DNA of 64,000 nucleotides from contig CAJNOQ010000082.1 of assembly GCA_905250885.1 (NCBI GenBank), forward strand, positions 16,357 to 80,356, read 5' to 3'. The notes below the pieces were generated by a model. That model saw only the letters and a program-made list of their open reading frames with translations, made no database searches and had not been told where the DNA came from. The DNA is from Didymodactylos carnosus. Its lineage: Eukaryota; Rotifera; Eurotatoria; Philodinida; Philodinidae. This document shows, in pieces, positions 1 through 14,539 of the stretch (position 1 is the first letter of the stretch; every line of letters starts with the position of its first letter). Position numbers and translations under genes: made by a program.

Positions 1-85
1 TCGACAGCAGAGTTAGCTGATCAAGTCGATTGAACTTCGACAACTAGTCTTCAATATCAAGACTTTGCAATTTGTAAATAAATCC

Positions 86-207
86 CCCCCTCACATTAGA
101 AGCCCATCCCATAATAGAAGCCCAGTCTGGCAAGAAACTTTTTGAGAAAATTTTGCCTTTCTTGCGGGACATGATAGAAGTCCACTGGGCTTCTAATGTA
201 GACGGGG
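86..207. repeat. Small foldback element (MITE-like)
   Basis: The arms at about 86-105 and 186-207 are inverted copies of a C-rich run followed by TCACATTAGAAGCCCA. A second, shorter AGAAGCCCA/AGAAGTCCA repeat lies inside. The element is about 120 bp with no coding capacity. No clear target-site duplication is visible. Confidence 0.65.
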
Positions 208-209
208 TT

Positions 210-1960
210 TATAAGAATTACTTTAATTACTAAGTACACTCCAATTGTTTGTGGTTATGTTTATCCAAATAATCAATTTTTATTGAAATCTGTAGTTCTA
301 TTTGAGTAGCAGCGTAAAAAAAAAAGAAAAAAATATTGTCACTTATGGCTACCTTTCCCATCTATTAAACTCACATAACAATATACTGTTTATTATTCAA
401 TAGAAAAAGCGAACATCACGCACAATCATAATTAAAAATCGTTCGTGCTTCAATAATAATCGGAAAGTTAAGTAATTGCCCAACGGACACTTTTCTTTTT
501 CTTATATAAATAAAAATCTCTAGAAAAGACTTACTTCTCATGCCATACTGATTAGAGAAACATCTTTTTGACTTTCTTTTTTTTGTATTTCTATAAAACA
601 AAGTTTAAGAAAAAATTCTTTTTTTTAATAATGAACCTCATGTTTAGATCTTTATCCCACTACAGAATGTCTGTACATATAAAATGACAACCTTTGTTTT
701 TTTTTTACTACTCAATCCTCCGCACATGTATACGGGGATGTTATGATTGTGCCAGAACGAATGAAAAAAAAAAAAGAGCAGAAAAAAAATCTCATTCATA
801 TTTTAATGGGGACATGAATGAGAAAAAGATGAAGGAAAACCACATCTTAGTGCTGTTTATGTAACTTTTTCTTCTTTTTTGTTCTCCTTCTCTATATAGA
901 AGATATGTGTCGTTGCTGTTACCACACGTGTTCCACTGACAGTAAAAAACCAGAATAGAAATAAGTCTACTATTGATATGTAAGAGAAATTCGTTAAATA
1001 GTGTAAGTATACAAAATGGTACGCGTTCAACTAGCTCAAGAAAAAGTTAGATACATCAGTTAGAAGTGTCGAATTTTTTTGATTGATTCGCACAAAGTAA
1101 AGTGTTTTGCAAAAAAAAAAACAAAAAAAACATCAATTTCTCGTGTTGTGTACTAGAAAATGTTCTATATGGTATGAGAATTACAACACGTATTTTTGGG
1201 AAACTCACATGTTCTCTATGAATGAGAAGTTATTTATTTTTTAAAGAAAAATTGATATGATTTTGTAATAGCAAGAAAAAAAATATAATTTCTAATATTA
1301 TACGGTCATACTAATTTCGTAAATATTTCTATGTGATGTCATACTGTTAGAAAAACAGTCCATATCCTTGTTACATCTATTTATATGTTTTGGTTTCTCT
1401 TCTATGCTACTTTTCTTCATCAAAATATATCTGTCTTATATGATCTCGGAAATGATCATATCTCTATTTTATTATTATCATCGGTAACAAGAAAAAATTA
1501 GAGAAAAAAAAAAGAAAAAAAAATCCAGTACGGAGAAAGGATGAAAAAAAAAGGAGATTCGATCTTTCATTTATTTGTTATATATGTATATATATATATA
1601 TACGTAATAGTGTACAGTTCTGATGATAGAATAGACCATTTGGCCATACTGATCTAGTCTATGTCATGAAGTAAATAACTTTTTCTTCGTTTTCTTTTTT
1701 CTTTTTTTTATAGTTACTCATTGAACAGTTGTCAAACTTCAACAAAACTTTTTTTTTTGTCTTCACCAGACAGGCATAACAGCAGTAACAGTATACAGCA
1801 GACCAAGAAAACATCACGTCACCGGAAATGAACAAATACAATCGTCTAGGAATAGATACGAACTCAATAGCTTGTCAAAAATTTGTGATGAAACAGATAA
1901 GAGAAGTACAAAAATCAAATCATTATCCAATTTGATAGTAATGATTGGTCACACCCAGCA
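210..1960. other. AT-rich non-coding stretch
   Basis: Long A- and T-runs, purine/pyrimidine-skewed tracts and short AT microsatellites (for example around 1585-1602). All open frames are short and low in complexity and resemble no protein family I know. I see no RNA gene or promoter that I can support. Confidence 0.7.
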
Positions 1961-1961
1961 T

Positions 1962-2372
1962 GTCCAGATAACTCTGTTACCTGGATGAAATTCCGTGACA
2001 CAATTTAGGCATTTGTTTTCCTCACTAAAGCACGTACAGTACTGTGGAATGTCTAGAATTGTAAAGCAAACGTTTCTCTACAAAATGAGGCGTCTCAGAG
2101 TTTCACACGTTTCTTTATTTAAATAATAAACGGTAAATACTAAATGCTACTTTTCCAGAACGAAGCTTGAAAAGAGCGTTTTGTATTTTCCATTTAGCTT
2201 TTAAACAAAGATAAGTAGAGATCCTTGAGACACTTCATTTTGTAGAGAAACGTTTGCTTTACAATTCTAGATGTTCTACACCGATGCACATGATGTAGTT
2301 TAAAAGATAAGAGTATAATAAAATGTCAAAATTTCGTCACAGAATTTTACTCCGGTAGCAGAGTTATCTGGG
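1962..2372. repeat. Foldback/MITE element with nested inverted arms
   Basis: The outer arms begin CCAGATAACTCTG at about 1962 and end CAGAGTTATCTGG at about 2372. Inner arms lie at about 2042-2100 and 2226-2276 (GTAAAGCAAACGTTTCTCTAC and its complement), next to an AAAATGAGGCGTCTCAGAG motif. The element is non-autonomous. The internal GAGACGTCTC-like motif recurs in the elements near 7940 and 57000-57160, suggesting a shared family. Confidence 0.7.
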
Positions 2373-2399
2373 GGAACTCCTCTATACAGTGAATTAATT

Positions 2400-5070
2400 G
2401 ACATTTTTCATCTTTGCTATGGTAGAAGGTAGAAATAATGAATGAAGAAACGTGAATTTGCATTTTTCAATCTTCCAACAAAAATCCATAATTCAAACAA
2501 AATAAGAAATAAAACTTTCGTTTTAAAGATGCTAAAATATCGAGTAAACATTTTCTTTGAAAAATGAGAGATTGCAGACTTTACAGAGTATTTTTCTATT
2601 CGCATTCTGTGTTTTGTTTTAATAGTATCCTTCATGGTTAGTCGCCGCACAAAAATCACTGACACCTTACTTCGTAGAAAAACATGTACGTGTACATATT
2701 TAGAACCTCAACAAAAATTTTATGCAGTTCAAAGAAGGTATAAAAGATGTTTCTAACATTTTTAGAAAAAAAAAAACACTCCTTTTCAAGAGTAAAATTT
2801 TTAGCACATGAACAAATATTCTAGGACATTCAATAAACTTGTTAAAAACCGTTAAAATTAAAATATTCTCACTAGACTTGTCTACACTATTAACTGAACA
2901 ATAATTATTTAACTCTAAATTGTCCAAATATTTCTTCTCTACTTCTCGAATAGCATGAACTTTTCTAAAGATCTAAAAGAGTCTATATCTCACTTTCATA
3001 TAAAATTTTCGTTTTTTCTTTTTATTTCCATTATTATCATCACTATAATATTGATTAATTTTTCAAATTTACCATCTGTTTTACTCTATCACATATTTCT
3101 ACTCGTATATAAATCATAAAAAATAATTTATTAACTTTTCAACTTACTTACTTACTTTTAATTCTAATTCTAAAAGAGAAAAAGAAAAAAAACAACAGCA
3201 TGAAAATACCTAAACTTGTGCATAATTAAAGAGTTAAAAAATAATTTCTTTTTTTCTCTTCTTCTTCTTCTTCTTTTTATAACTAACGAGCGGAAATACA
3301 ATGATGATCTGTATGTTTATAATCGTACATTTACCTGTACATTTTGTACATATGCATGGAATCATCGCGTGTTCAACAATTATAGTAGAAGAAGAAGAAG
3401 AAGAAGAAGAAAGTGAGTAGAGTATATGAACGTGGTGAATAATGAATTATTGATCAAATCATTCATTGTCATTGTGTGTCGGTATAAAGAGAGAGAGAGA
3501 AAGAAAGAATAAAAAGAATAGAATAGGTGGACAATGGTCATATACATGTGAAGAGAGATTATCGTTTCTATTTTTATACTCTGAATAATAATGTACACAT
3601 TGAAGGACATATCTCTATACATACTTGATATTGTTGAAAGAAAAACACGCCAAGTAATTTGTCAAAAAAAAGTTGCACATTTTAAAAATATCAGTAATAC
3701 TCAAGCTCATCCAATTAAAAAATAAAAAATAGGGCAATGTTAACGCTCAAATATCCAAAAAATCATATTTTATATCATGGGAAGTTGACCAGATGGGGGG
3801 ATTTTTACAATACTATTATTCTCTGTCATTCTAATAAATTGGATTAATTATTCAAAAAAAAAGAAGAAAAACGACTGATTTTTTTTCTTCTTCTTTCTTT
3901 TGTTTCTAATAACCAAGATGTATATCAAAAATGTTATCCTCATTCATTTTTTAGAGAGGATAAAAAACACAACGTAGAATAATTAATAAAGAAATATAGC
4001 AAACGATTATGCTGTGATCATCTTATATATATCTAACAGATAAACTTAAAAAATCTCTATGTTTTTCAATGTAAACAAACTAAACATAGTCAGACATATC
4101 TTACCTATTTTACTAATCTTTCATTTTTTTTTTTTTTTTTGTGACGAATAGAATAATAAAATAAACAAACGATCATGATCACATTCAATGAATAGAGAGT
4201 ACTCTTACATAGAGAACGAGAGAGAACAAAAGAGATGAGATTTAAATAAAAACAATGTGAATGATGATTAGGATGATGCGACACTATCACAAATATATAG
4301 ACCAAATCTTTCTTTACCTGGGATAAATATAATCATTATATTATTTGAGCTTTCGATCTTTAGATGAAAAAATAAAAGAGTAAAAGAGAAGGAAATGTTA
4401 TTTGATTGACTGAACAGAAGCAACAATAGTGAATAACTACATTTGAACTAATACCGACATACACACACAGGCATAAGAGTAGAGAGAGAAAAAAGTGAAT
4501 TTTTTTGGTTTTTTTCTCTTTTCTTGTATGGATTAAAAATAGTCGTTCAACAGCAGGTGTATAGTATGTGTACAGTAATTAATCGCTTATTAATTAATGT
4601 ATGTATAGATGTATATATATATATATATATCCAAAAAAACAAAAGAGAAAAAAAGAGAGTGAAAGAGAAGAAAATATTCTCAAGTGGAACACTCTGTTAT
4701 TATGCAATATGACGAACGATAACGGGTTCTAATGGGAATATGATGAAGTTCAATTTATGGGTGATGCTGGCGGCGGCAATGTTTGAACAATGACGACAAC
4801 GATAATCAATTAGTTTAATGTTTCTTTCTTCTCCACTTCAAAAACACTTTTTTTATTTTTTATCATCATAATATAACAATAAATATTGTTCTCTCAAAAT
4901 GAAGGTGATATAAATAAGAATGTATGATTCATATTATAGATAGAAAACAAAAAACAACAGATTTATCAACTGTTCATTTCATTTTCTATTATAAACACAT
5001 GTATCACGTCATGATTCGTCTATCTTCTTTGTTAGTATTCTCAAACACGTAGCACTTAGCAAAGGATACC
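2400..5070. other. AT-rich non-coding stretch with microsatellites
   Basis: Contains an AGA/AAG run near 3389-3413 and a TA run near 4613-4631, with long poly-A and poly-T tracts. I see no credible protein-coding gene. The few short frames are low complexity. Confidence 0.65.
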
Positions 5071-5073
5071 CTG

Positions 5074-5213
5074 TCTTCATAAATCACATATTTATTTCCA
5101 AGTTTCATAAAATTTAGGAAACTTGGATGTTGAATTTATTAATCCAAAAGTTATATAAAAATGAAAACTTTTATGAAACTTGTAAAAGTTTCATAAATAT
5201 GTGATTTATAAAG
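5074..5213. repeat. Short inverted repeat (foldback)
   Basis: The arms at about 5074-5112 and 5168-5213 share CATAAATCACATATTTAT and AAGTTTCATAAAA in inverted orientation. Together they form a hairpin of about 140 bp with no coding content. Confidence 0.6.
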
Positions 5214-5219
5214 ATCGGA

Positions 5220-7820
5220 TAATTCCTTAGCAAGTAAATTGTTACTAACTCGTGGACAATTTCTGTTCAACTCTTCTCACTAATGAAATATGAAAAATAA
5301 AACATAAAAATTTAACTTAATTTGAAATCAGAAAAAGAATAAGAATTAAATTCTAGGAAAAACATACAAATTACGTAAAAATCAAACTTATTTGACTTAC
5401 TAATACTTTTTTTGCAGACAAATCAATTGAACACCCCGAATAACAAAACTCTATATTGTAGAAAGTATCAAGCGTAGAATTTATGATCATCGGGTCATTG
5501 GTACTTAACGACAAAACGAAAGAAGAAAAAAAAAAAACAGAATTGGTCAAAAAATTAGTGTTTCCTCTCATATATATCAGTGTATCGGCTATTTTTCAAG
5601 TACTTGAATTGAAACTAACCATCTTACAAAATCACATTTTATTCATGACTATACAATTAATTATTAAGAATTTTTGTCCGAAAGCAATTATTCTTGTTAT
5701 GCTTTAAAAAAAAAAAAAAAATAGTATCAATCTTTTGATCCTACGGGCAAAAAGAAGAAGAAGAAGAAGAGGAAAAAATTCAGCAGAATATGTGATTGAA
5801 CCCATTTATGTCTGATCGACTGTTTAAGTATACTTAAGCCGGAAGTTGTACATAGTGTATATGTTATCATTGGCATGAGGCGACGAATAGTCTCTCTCTC
5901 TCTCTCTCTTTCTCTCTTTCTCATCAAGTGCCAACGTACTCGGATATGCTCACACAAGAAGAAGACGAATTGTTATTATTTATAGAAACGACATACATTA
6001 ATTCTATCTATGTGGAACTAAAACCCATTGTCCATCAACAAATTTTATCGAAACATTAAAAAAAAAAGAATAAAAAACAACCAAACTAACTGATTATTGT
6101 TATGAGATATTTTCGTATTATCGAATACAAAACAAGCAAATGTTGACTCAACATCAGTCAAAAATAACATTAAAATACATAAACATCACACCCTCTAGTT
6201 GTTGTCATGACATTGTTATATAATTTGGTATAATTGACTTAAATTGATTCAAATTTATCTATTGTATCGTTCTTTTAAAACTTATGAGTGATGATTCATT
6301 TATTTGTGACCTCTTTATTTTCTCTCTTATTGATACTAAGTGAACAGAAGATCTCAAGAAATCATTGAATAATTTGTAGTAACAGTTGTGTTTTTCACTC
6401 ATGCAACTAACTAATATAGAGTCAATCTTGCCCTTCAGACATTTGTCAAAATCGTCATTTTTTTTTTCCTACAAATTTTTAAGATAACAAGATTTTATTA
6501 ATATGACTGTTTATTTACTACTGATGGTATTTTGAATGAGTTAGTCTCAGTATTATAAGAAGAAGAAAAAAAAATCCTTTTATCAACATCATGTTCCGCA
6601 TAATTGAAATAAATCATGCGAAATAAGCATACATACACATGTGCATGTACATGTTTTTGTACTTGTTTTTCACTCTATACTACATGAAGAACATTAACGT
6701 TTGTTAAAGTTATTACTCTACTTTCTTCTTCTTATTTGCCATCATATGTAAAGGAAACACAAAAAGGTGAATAGATCGTTGTGGCAGATGTTTGAAGTTA
6801 TCGTCACATAGACAATGTGGTAGTGATCTCTTCTTCATTCAATAAGATTAGTTAAAGATTGTTAAAAAATAAAGTTTTTATCAATTAAAAGATATTCTTC
6901 TCTTTTTCTCATGGATATGTTAAATGTTGACCAATCGATTAGCTAAACGAAACGGAATGAACGTATTTATTTTATCTAGGCGGTAGCGCGGCAATCGGTT
7001 GAAGAAGGATTACAAGACACTAATCGTTTCGTTCATATCTCTAATTAGGAAACGACGATTTTTTTTTTCTTCTTCTTCTTTTTGAAACAATAATTGCCTT
7101 GTATTGTTTGATAAGTATAATTAACTTAAAGAATTTAATTGCGAGGATAAAAGTCAATAACTGAAAAAAAAATTGTAAGTACCGACATCCACATCTATTC
7201 ACATCTGTTTAGAAAAATATGTTCTGTTTCTTTCGAATGTAAAAACACAAAATAAATTTGAATGATACTTAGAAATAATTAGAAGATTTTTTTTTTCTGT
7301 CTTTTAATCAATACTCATCTTAATTGAGTGATGATTTTTTGAACTTTTGACAGAAGTCTATCATTCACAAATAGTTTTCATACTATCACTTTTTATTTTT
7401 CAAAAAATGAAATGAAAAACATCGGGGTAATAAAGTGATACATGTGTTGCATAGTTCAAATCTCATATACACTAATTGTATAAGTGTAAAATAGTGATAA
7501 GACATTTTTTTCAAAACAAATTGAATTTATCTGAAGAAAGAGGCGGTACTTTCCAAAAAACTTCAGATTAAAGAGACAGTTATCTATGTGACAATGAATG
7601 GGAATTAAAGACTTGCAACAAGGTGTACTATTTCTATAGCATGTTAGAGAACGATGATACGCACACCTGAAGCAGTGACTGTTTCCAAAGTGGAAAGAAT
7701 GTAAGATTTTAACTGAGACGTTTTGTCAGTTTACTTCTAACATCATCATGTGGCATTTATCTTACAGTTTTACACCTTAAAATCTCCTATTATTAAGAAT
7801 ATTTTGTTGAATTGACGATC
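5220..7820. other. AT-rich non-coding stretch
   Basis: Includes a TC dinucleotide run at 5890-5909 and several AAG runs. No gene, RNA or element ends that I can support. Confidence 0.6.
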
Positions 7821-7822
7821 TA

Positions 7823-8233
7823 CAGGGTGGCATAAACAAAACTTACCTCCTCTGTATTTATTGGCTTTCTTGTGCATAAATATAATTGAACAGTTTGGCG
7901 GTCAGTTCAATTGAGTAGAGTAAAAATTTTTGAACGAAATGAGACGTCTCCGAGCTCTCTACGAGTTTTTGTCATGAAACAGCATTCAATTTACGGAAGG
8001 CCCTAAGAGCATATCTTTTTCGTTTTCCCGTGAATTGTCCGAATTTCGATGGTATGGGGCCTTCCGTAAATTGAATGTTGTTTGATGAGAAAAGTTCGTA
8101 CATAGGTCAGAGACGTCTCATTTTGTCCAGAAATCTTTGCTCTATTCGACTAAACTAATGGTAAAAAAGTTCAATTATATTTGTCCACAAGAAAGTCAAT
8201 AAACACAGGAGTAAGTTTTTTTGAGCCATCCTG
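7823..8233. mobile_element. Tc1/mariner-type MITE flanked by TA
   Basis: Terminal arms start CAGGGTGGC at 7823 and end GCCATCCTG at 8233, each next to a TA dinucleotide, the target duplication typical of Tc1/mariner elements. The arms are long (about 75 bp, imperfect). Inside lies a second inverted pair around GCATTCAATTTACGGAAGGC (about 7981-8000 and 8060-8080), so almost the whole 411 bp folds back. There is no transposase, so it would depend on one supplied elsewhere. Confidence 0.75.
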
Positions 8234-8239
8234 TATAAA

Positions 8240-11200
8240 CCGACGGTCATATTAACATCAGATAGATTCGTGCTCAATTCATATAGATCTTAGGTTGAGA
8301 TGAACACTGCATTAAATTTACAACACATGAAGCTAAAGTTAACCTCAAGCTAGATAACATTAACTTTCATCTTGATGCAAGTACCCGCTTCATAACTTTG
8401 ACGTTTCATGCATGGGATTCTACCATCTTGTTTCGAGAGTATCGTTTTCGTTACCAATATACAAACAAATGTAAGTGAATATCTCAATGATTAACTTCTA
8501 TTAATCACGTTATAGGTGTATACTGAAGGTCAAGTGTCAACTAGATCATCTCTATGTGCCCAGAATTTTGTTTCTATTTTGATGGTACTGCATTAAAACA
8601 TCAAATTTGTCTTTCAACTGAGTTAAAATACGAATTTTATTATGAATGGGAGTGAATTTTATCATAGCTTTTTTTTTATGATTTACATTTAGGGGATGCG
8701 TCATTTAACATTTAATCTGACTGTCGTTCATGTCGTTAAAAAATGTGTCATACGATCTTATTAATCATCGTATCTCGCCTGATAGTCTCTCTATGTTACT
8801 CTTAATTATGTTGCCAGTGGTTATTAAAATAAAACCAATAATCTCTTTTCTCTCTGAGCTCATATTTGTCCCATATATTGACTAGTACTCACTCGCGTAT
8901 GTTGTTTTATTCTTATTATCGTACGCAGTGTCTGATATTGGTAACCTAAATGATTGACAACAATTTTTGATTTCTTTTTTTTTTGCTTTTTTCTTTGTCA
9001 AGAAAAGGTCATAGATTATTTGAATACTGGAGTACATGTCATCATCGATTTTTCAGCATTATTAATCGAGATGTGAATGGTTTCGTGTAAATTAGAATGA
9101 CCTTAGACTCGACATTTCACATGCTAAAAAAGGATCATATCAATAGAAAATGATAAGCTTCTCGTTAGAAACAGATTTGCAAACAAAAAAAAAAAGAGCG
9201 TGTGTGAGAGAGAGAGAGAGAAAATGATTTTAACACTCATTATCTTAATTTCATCTCATTCTCTCTCTCTCTCGTTATGAACATCTAAAATCTTTTGTTC
9301 CAAAATATGAAATCTAGAATTACATTAGATTTTGTCCTTCAAATTTTTTCTATTACATCGCATTTCAAAAAGAAAATGGTTCTATGTCTCTCCTTCGTAA
9401 GTAGAAGATTGTTACACTTACCCAAATTGGATCAATAATGTTGTTTCACGATTGCTGATTGTTACAGAGCGAAAATGAATAACGAAAAAGAAAAAAAAGA
9501 AGTGATTATATGTATTTATTGATTTGAAATTAAATTTGAGCAAAAGAAAATATATTCTTTTTACTGATTGTAGACTATATCTATGACAAATAAATAATTT
9601 TAACGTCTGATAAAATCACGAGAGAGAGAGAGAGAGAGAGAGTGAGAGTGAGAATGTATGTATATATATGACGCAATTGGATAAAACAAATAGAATTTAT
9701 CATTAGTTTGTCTCCTTCTCTAAAAAAAAATTGAACAGAAGAAAAAGAAAGAAAAAAATACAATTTTTTTTCTTCTTTTCTATTTCTTCTGTTCTTGTGT
9801 TTTGAAGACTTATAGATCATATGAAAACTGAACAAATGTTATAAACATGAGATAAGATCTAATATTTACACTTGAAATCAACTTTTATGAAAAAAATAAA
9901 AATGAAAAAATAACTGAACAAAAAATGTCACACAAACAAAATAAAAAAGAAGAAGAAAAATAGTAAACTAAGGGAATTTATCTTTATGTTCGGCATCTAC
10001 TCAACATCACGCTATCAGGAAAGATGATTGATACATGACAAGATTAGAGAAAAAAAATTCCATACAGTTTATCGACAAGAAGAAACTCTGATGTCTGTCT
10101 TCTCTTTCTTATACATGTGATCGATTAAAATTCGATACTTTTTGACGAATCTATTACTTTTCATTCAGTTTTACATCGAATAACAAGTTTCATTTAGAAT
10201 GTGATTAATGATAGTATCCGACATTTTCTCTACTCACTGTGAAATGACTTTTTGTACGATTAAATCCCTCTTAGATATGAAGATCTTGAACGAAAGTAAA
10301 TTGGTAGAGTATATAAACCCAATTGTAACGATTAGTGTGAATGAATCTATCAATATTATTACATTATAAATGATCAAAATGTCATATTGCATCATATTAG
10401 ATGAATTGCATTTGATATATCCAATAGTCAATTATAGTCTTTTTGTTCTTATGTATAAAGAAAAGAAAACACTTATTTACTTAAATTAATTGAAAAGAAT
10501 AATTGTACAGCCGGTCGATCCATGACATTTTTCCTTTATTTAGAAAACTATCTGAATTAGAACGAAGAAAATTTTCATTGTCTGACTGATGGTCATTGTT
10601 TCTTGGAAAAGAAGAAGAAGAAGAAAAAGTAATAATAATAATAATAATAAAAACTTGATCAAATTTTCACATAATTTGTTACTATTGATTTAAGTGAAAG
10701 ACAATAATTATTCAGAATTTCTTTTTAACTGATAATCCCAATAGACAATGTATGCCATCCTATAAATGATCATCACATTGACGAGAGAAGGAGAGAGTGT
10801 GTTAATTTATCTTGTGTCTTATTTTAATTATCGATATATAATCATTTTAGATGATACACACACACACACACACAACTAGAGAGAGTGAGACTGTGCATGT
10901 TCACGGAAGAAGATGTTAATTTAATTGAATAAAACAGCATATTTTAGTTTCATGTAATTTCTTTAGATATTACATTGTCACCAACAAAAAGAAAAACTGT
11001 CTTTTTTGATTTGATGAACAGAAATTCATTGTGAAAGTTCAAATATATTCAACTATTTTTCACACGTATGTCAAAAAAATTGGATAAAATACCGGTTCAA
11101 CTTTCAATCTATCATCTCTGATATAAATTCATAGACATCCAAGGCTACTTTTCTCTACCTCTAAGTATTCTTCATTTTCATTTCAAATATTTGTTCTTTC

Positions 11201-11840
11201 AACAACACATTGTATTGTCTTTTTCTATATTTACATAACGTGATGTTGATTGAATATAATGAACGAACATATGATGACACTTTTTTTTCTTTTTTTTAGT
11301 ATAGTACTTTTGTTTGTCAATTAGATCGGTACATTGTGACATATGTACAATATAGTAGAGACTGATTTTATTCAAAGAACAAACATAACAATTAAGTGAA
11401 AAAAATTTTTTTTTAATTTATAATACACGTAGACATTTCCATGTTCTTCATTAATTTTTCATTTGACGTATAAATTGACTCATGCTGTGATGATGAAGAT
11501 ATGTGATAGTATTGATAAACGATACATGACGATAGAAGAGAATAAAAAATTGTCTACATTGAAGAATTCATTATTTTTCACATTTTATTTGATAATGAAA
11601 TGAGAAAGAATCATAATTTTTAACTACCTATATGTACAGGAAAAACGTGTAGTTTTGAAAAATGGTTTTCTAGAATGAATCAGATTCACATTTCAGATGT
11701 GTGTACATGTCTTGAAGAAGACAAAACGTGTGTCTACTGTACTTTTTTGAATGAAGTAAACCCACTGCTGTGAGAGATGTAGAGGAATTAGTCATCTCGA
11801 TTCTTCTATGAATGTTAGAGTTGTGTGAATATGTAAAAGA
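8240..11840. other. AT-rich non-coding stretch with microsatellites
   Basis: GA/CT tracts near 9205-9222, 9258-9274 and 9620-9641, an AAT run near 10630-10650, and a CA run near 10857-10873. No coding region, RNA gene or element termini that I can support. Confidence 0.6.
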
Positions 11841-11844
11841 TTTA

Positions 11845-12640
11845 AAGTGCCACGCTGATTTTCGAATGTAAATTATATGAGTTTTTAGAACTCGATACAC
11901 TGAGTACAATGACATAGAGCATTTTCTCCCATATGCCTTATTTGAAGAGGCAGATCGATTTTACTTTTTGGATGCGTCACTCCGACATACTTATTGGCTT
12001 CCAAAGACATTATAGTTTCAAGCGGTCGGATTTTTGCTATCGGATGCGCCGCATACGACTGTATATTCTCAAATGTTAAACTAAAATAGAGTTTCCTCTG
12101 CATATTTCAGTATCACTAATATTGTGAATAGAAACCAAGGGGGAAACAGCTAATTGAAATCAGTCGAACATCACCCAAAATCAATTGATTTTCAGTGATT
12201 CTCTGTGATTTTCAGTCATTTCCGATGACTCTTCAGTTGGTGAAAAGCGATCAAAATCGGTGAAAATTGGGAAAATTCCAAAATCAGCTGTTTTTCCCTC
12301 TTGGTAGAAACACTTCTAGTGAAATATTTCAGCACTCTATACTCACAATATTAGTGATATTGAAATATGCAAAGTAAAGACTCTCTATTTTAGTTTAACA
12401 TTTGAGAATGTACAGTGGTATACGGCGCATCTGATGGCAAAAATTCGACTGCTTGAAACTATAATACCTTTGAAGTCCAAGTCTCCCAATCAGTATGTCA
12501 GAGTATCTCTTCAAAAAGTAAAATTGATCTGGCTCATCAAATAAGGTCTATGAGGAAAAGTGCTTTATGTCATTGTAATCAGCGTATCGAGCTCTAAAAA
12601 CTGGTATAATTCGCATTCGAAAATCAGTGTGACACTTGGG
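11845..12640. repeat. Large foldback element (about 290-bp arms)
   Basis: The segment 11845-12125 recurs as an imperfect inverted copy at 12338-12640. Matching landmarks include the GATTTTCGAATG/CATTCGAAAATC pair and the TTTAACATTTGAGAAT region. The spacer (12126-12337) carries its own inverted ends built around CAGCTGATTTT/AAACAGCTAATTG and GGGGGAAA/TTTCCCTC, suggesting a small element nested in the loop. Short frames across the arms are by-products of the repeat. Confidence 0.75.
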
Positions 12641-12649
12641 GACCTTTCC

Positions 12650-14530
12650 TCGATAGTTATTTATGTCTGGTACCTATTATGAACGAGAACCTGCTGCGTA
12701 TAGATGTCAAACATATAAAATACCACTGACATTCTTCTTTTAAGCGGACACTATATTTCATAAATCATCCAGTAGATGTTGAAAATTTTGGTCAACAGAA
12801 CGTGATGTCTTTCTTGTTATTATAATTAAATTGATCTACTGAATCATGTCTTACATCATTGTTCAGATATATTTATTCGAATATTTCTCAAATCACTACT
12901 CATACTATGGCTTCCCGCTAGGTTTCTTTTTATTTTTTGTTGTAGAAGACAAATAATGATACAACAAGACGTTTTTCTTTTTTTTTTTGACCATGTCAAT
13001 CATATTGCTGTTAATACCGGATGTTCAATATATTTTTCTCTTGAACAAAATGGATAATTTTACTGTTTATATGAACAAACATTAGTTCAATTGTTTCTAA
13101 CAGCATCATATCTTTTGATCTTTCAGCATAGACTGTATACACATATATATATATATTCAATATTTAGAAGACAATTCTTCTCTTATATATGTTTAAGAAT
13201 TGTAAATCTCTGTACTATCAGTAAACCTTGATAAATATAATTGTTAGTTCTACAAACCGTATTAAAGTTACATCATCTAGCAAGCAATAAAGTAGATTTT
13301 CCTATGGACAGTCAATATCTTAATATAAGCCATTCTATACTGTTTGCTTTTATCTATACACAGTAAATGAAAACATGAAATATGATGGTCTAATAGCTTG
13401 GGGATATATGTCGTCTAGGCTGTTATTGTTGTTACTCTGAATGGGGCTTCTTTCTCTATAAATAATTCATTTAGTTTAATGGTCATTTTTATGAAAAGTG
13501 ATATGGTTTTAACAATAAATCACTCTCTTTCTCTCTCTCTCTCTCTCTCTTTACCGTGTATATACACATGTCTATTTGTCACATTTGACTTTTACCACTA
13601 TCCACTTTATCTTAACTCTTTCCTGAAGACATTTGTATTCATTTTGATATTTGATCGTACCTGTTGTTAGAAGAACATGTGTTTTTATGTTCTGCTTATA
13701 AATTGATCCTAATTAATCTCTTTTTTTTCTTTAACCACTGATAATGAGACCCGCAGGTGACAAGAAAAAGAGAAGAGTAGGAAATATTTGATATTCAATA
13801 TATGAGAAATGAGTGACACCCACTAATAATAATTAATAGGACAATGCATTGCTTTATGATATCCACACAAAAAGAATATAGCAATAATTTGAATGTCGTT
13901 AAATATTAATGTTTAGTCAATTTCACTGGCATTGAGAGTTAAAATTTACTTGAAATAGCCATAGGTCACACAGTGAAAAACAATATATATACTTTTCTCA
14001 GAGAATCTCTACTATAAAATATTTCACATCTACAGCAAAAAGAATTACTAAAGTAGTTCTGGAAAGAATTCTATTATACTATATTCAATTTCTGTATGCG
14101 ACGAACTATTCATATAAACGCCGAGCAATGAGCTTTCCTTCATGTGCGATGACGATATCCCTATACAACGGGTACTTCAGAAGAAATGAACGTCTGAGTA
14201 TTTCGACTATAACTTTTTTTCCTTTAAGGATACAAAGTTATTTCTTCTTTTTAAAGGTTCGCCGTTTTATTCTCTACAAAGAGTATATTAAACAACTTTT
14301 TATATACACTAAAAATAAAGAAATATTGATGGAATACTGTGAAATTTCAATCTTCATTACTTTCCAACTCAAAAAATGGCTTTTTAAGAGAGCCTTTGCT
14401 AGAAAACCGACCCGGTTCCGTGAGACTGTCAGAAGAAAAATTGTATTTCTCAGCAAAAAAGATGCTATTATCGCAATTTTTTTATTGAGATACTCGACCC
14501 ATTCTTTTATAAGATACAGAAAGACCTACG
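12650..14530. other. AT-rich non-coding stretch
   Basis: Contains a TC run at about 13529-13551. A 146-residue open frame (14128-14568) is basic, low in complexity and runs into the repeat arm that follows. I see no family resemblance and do not treat it as a gene. Confidence 0.55.
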
Positions 14531-14539
14531 AGCTCTGCG

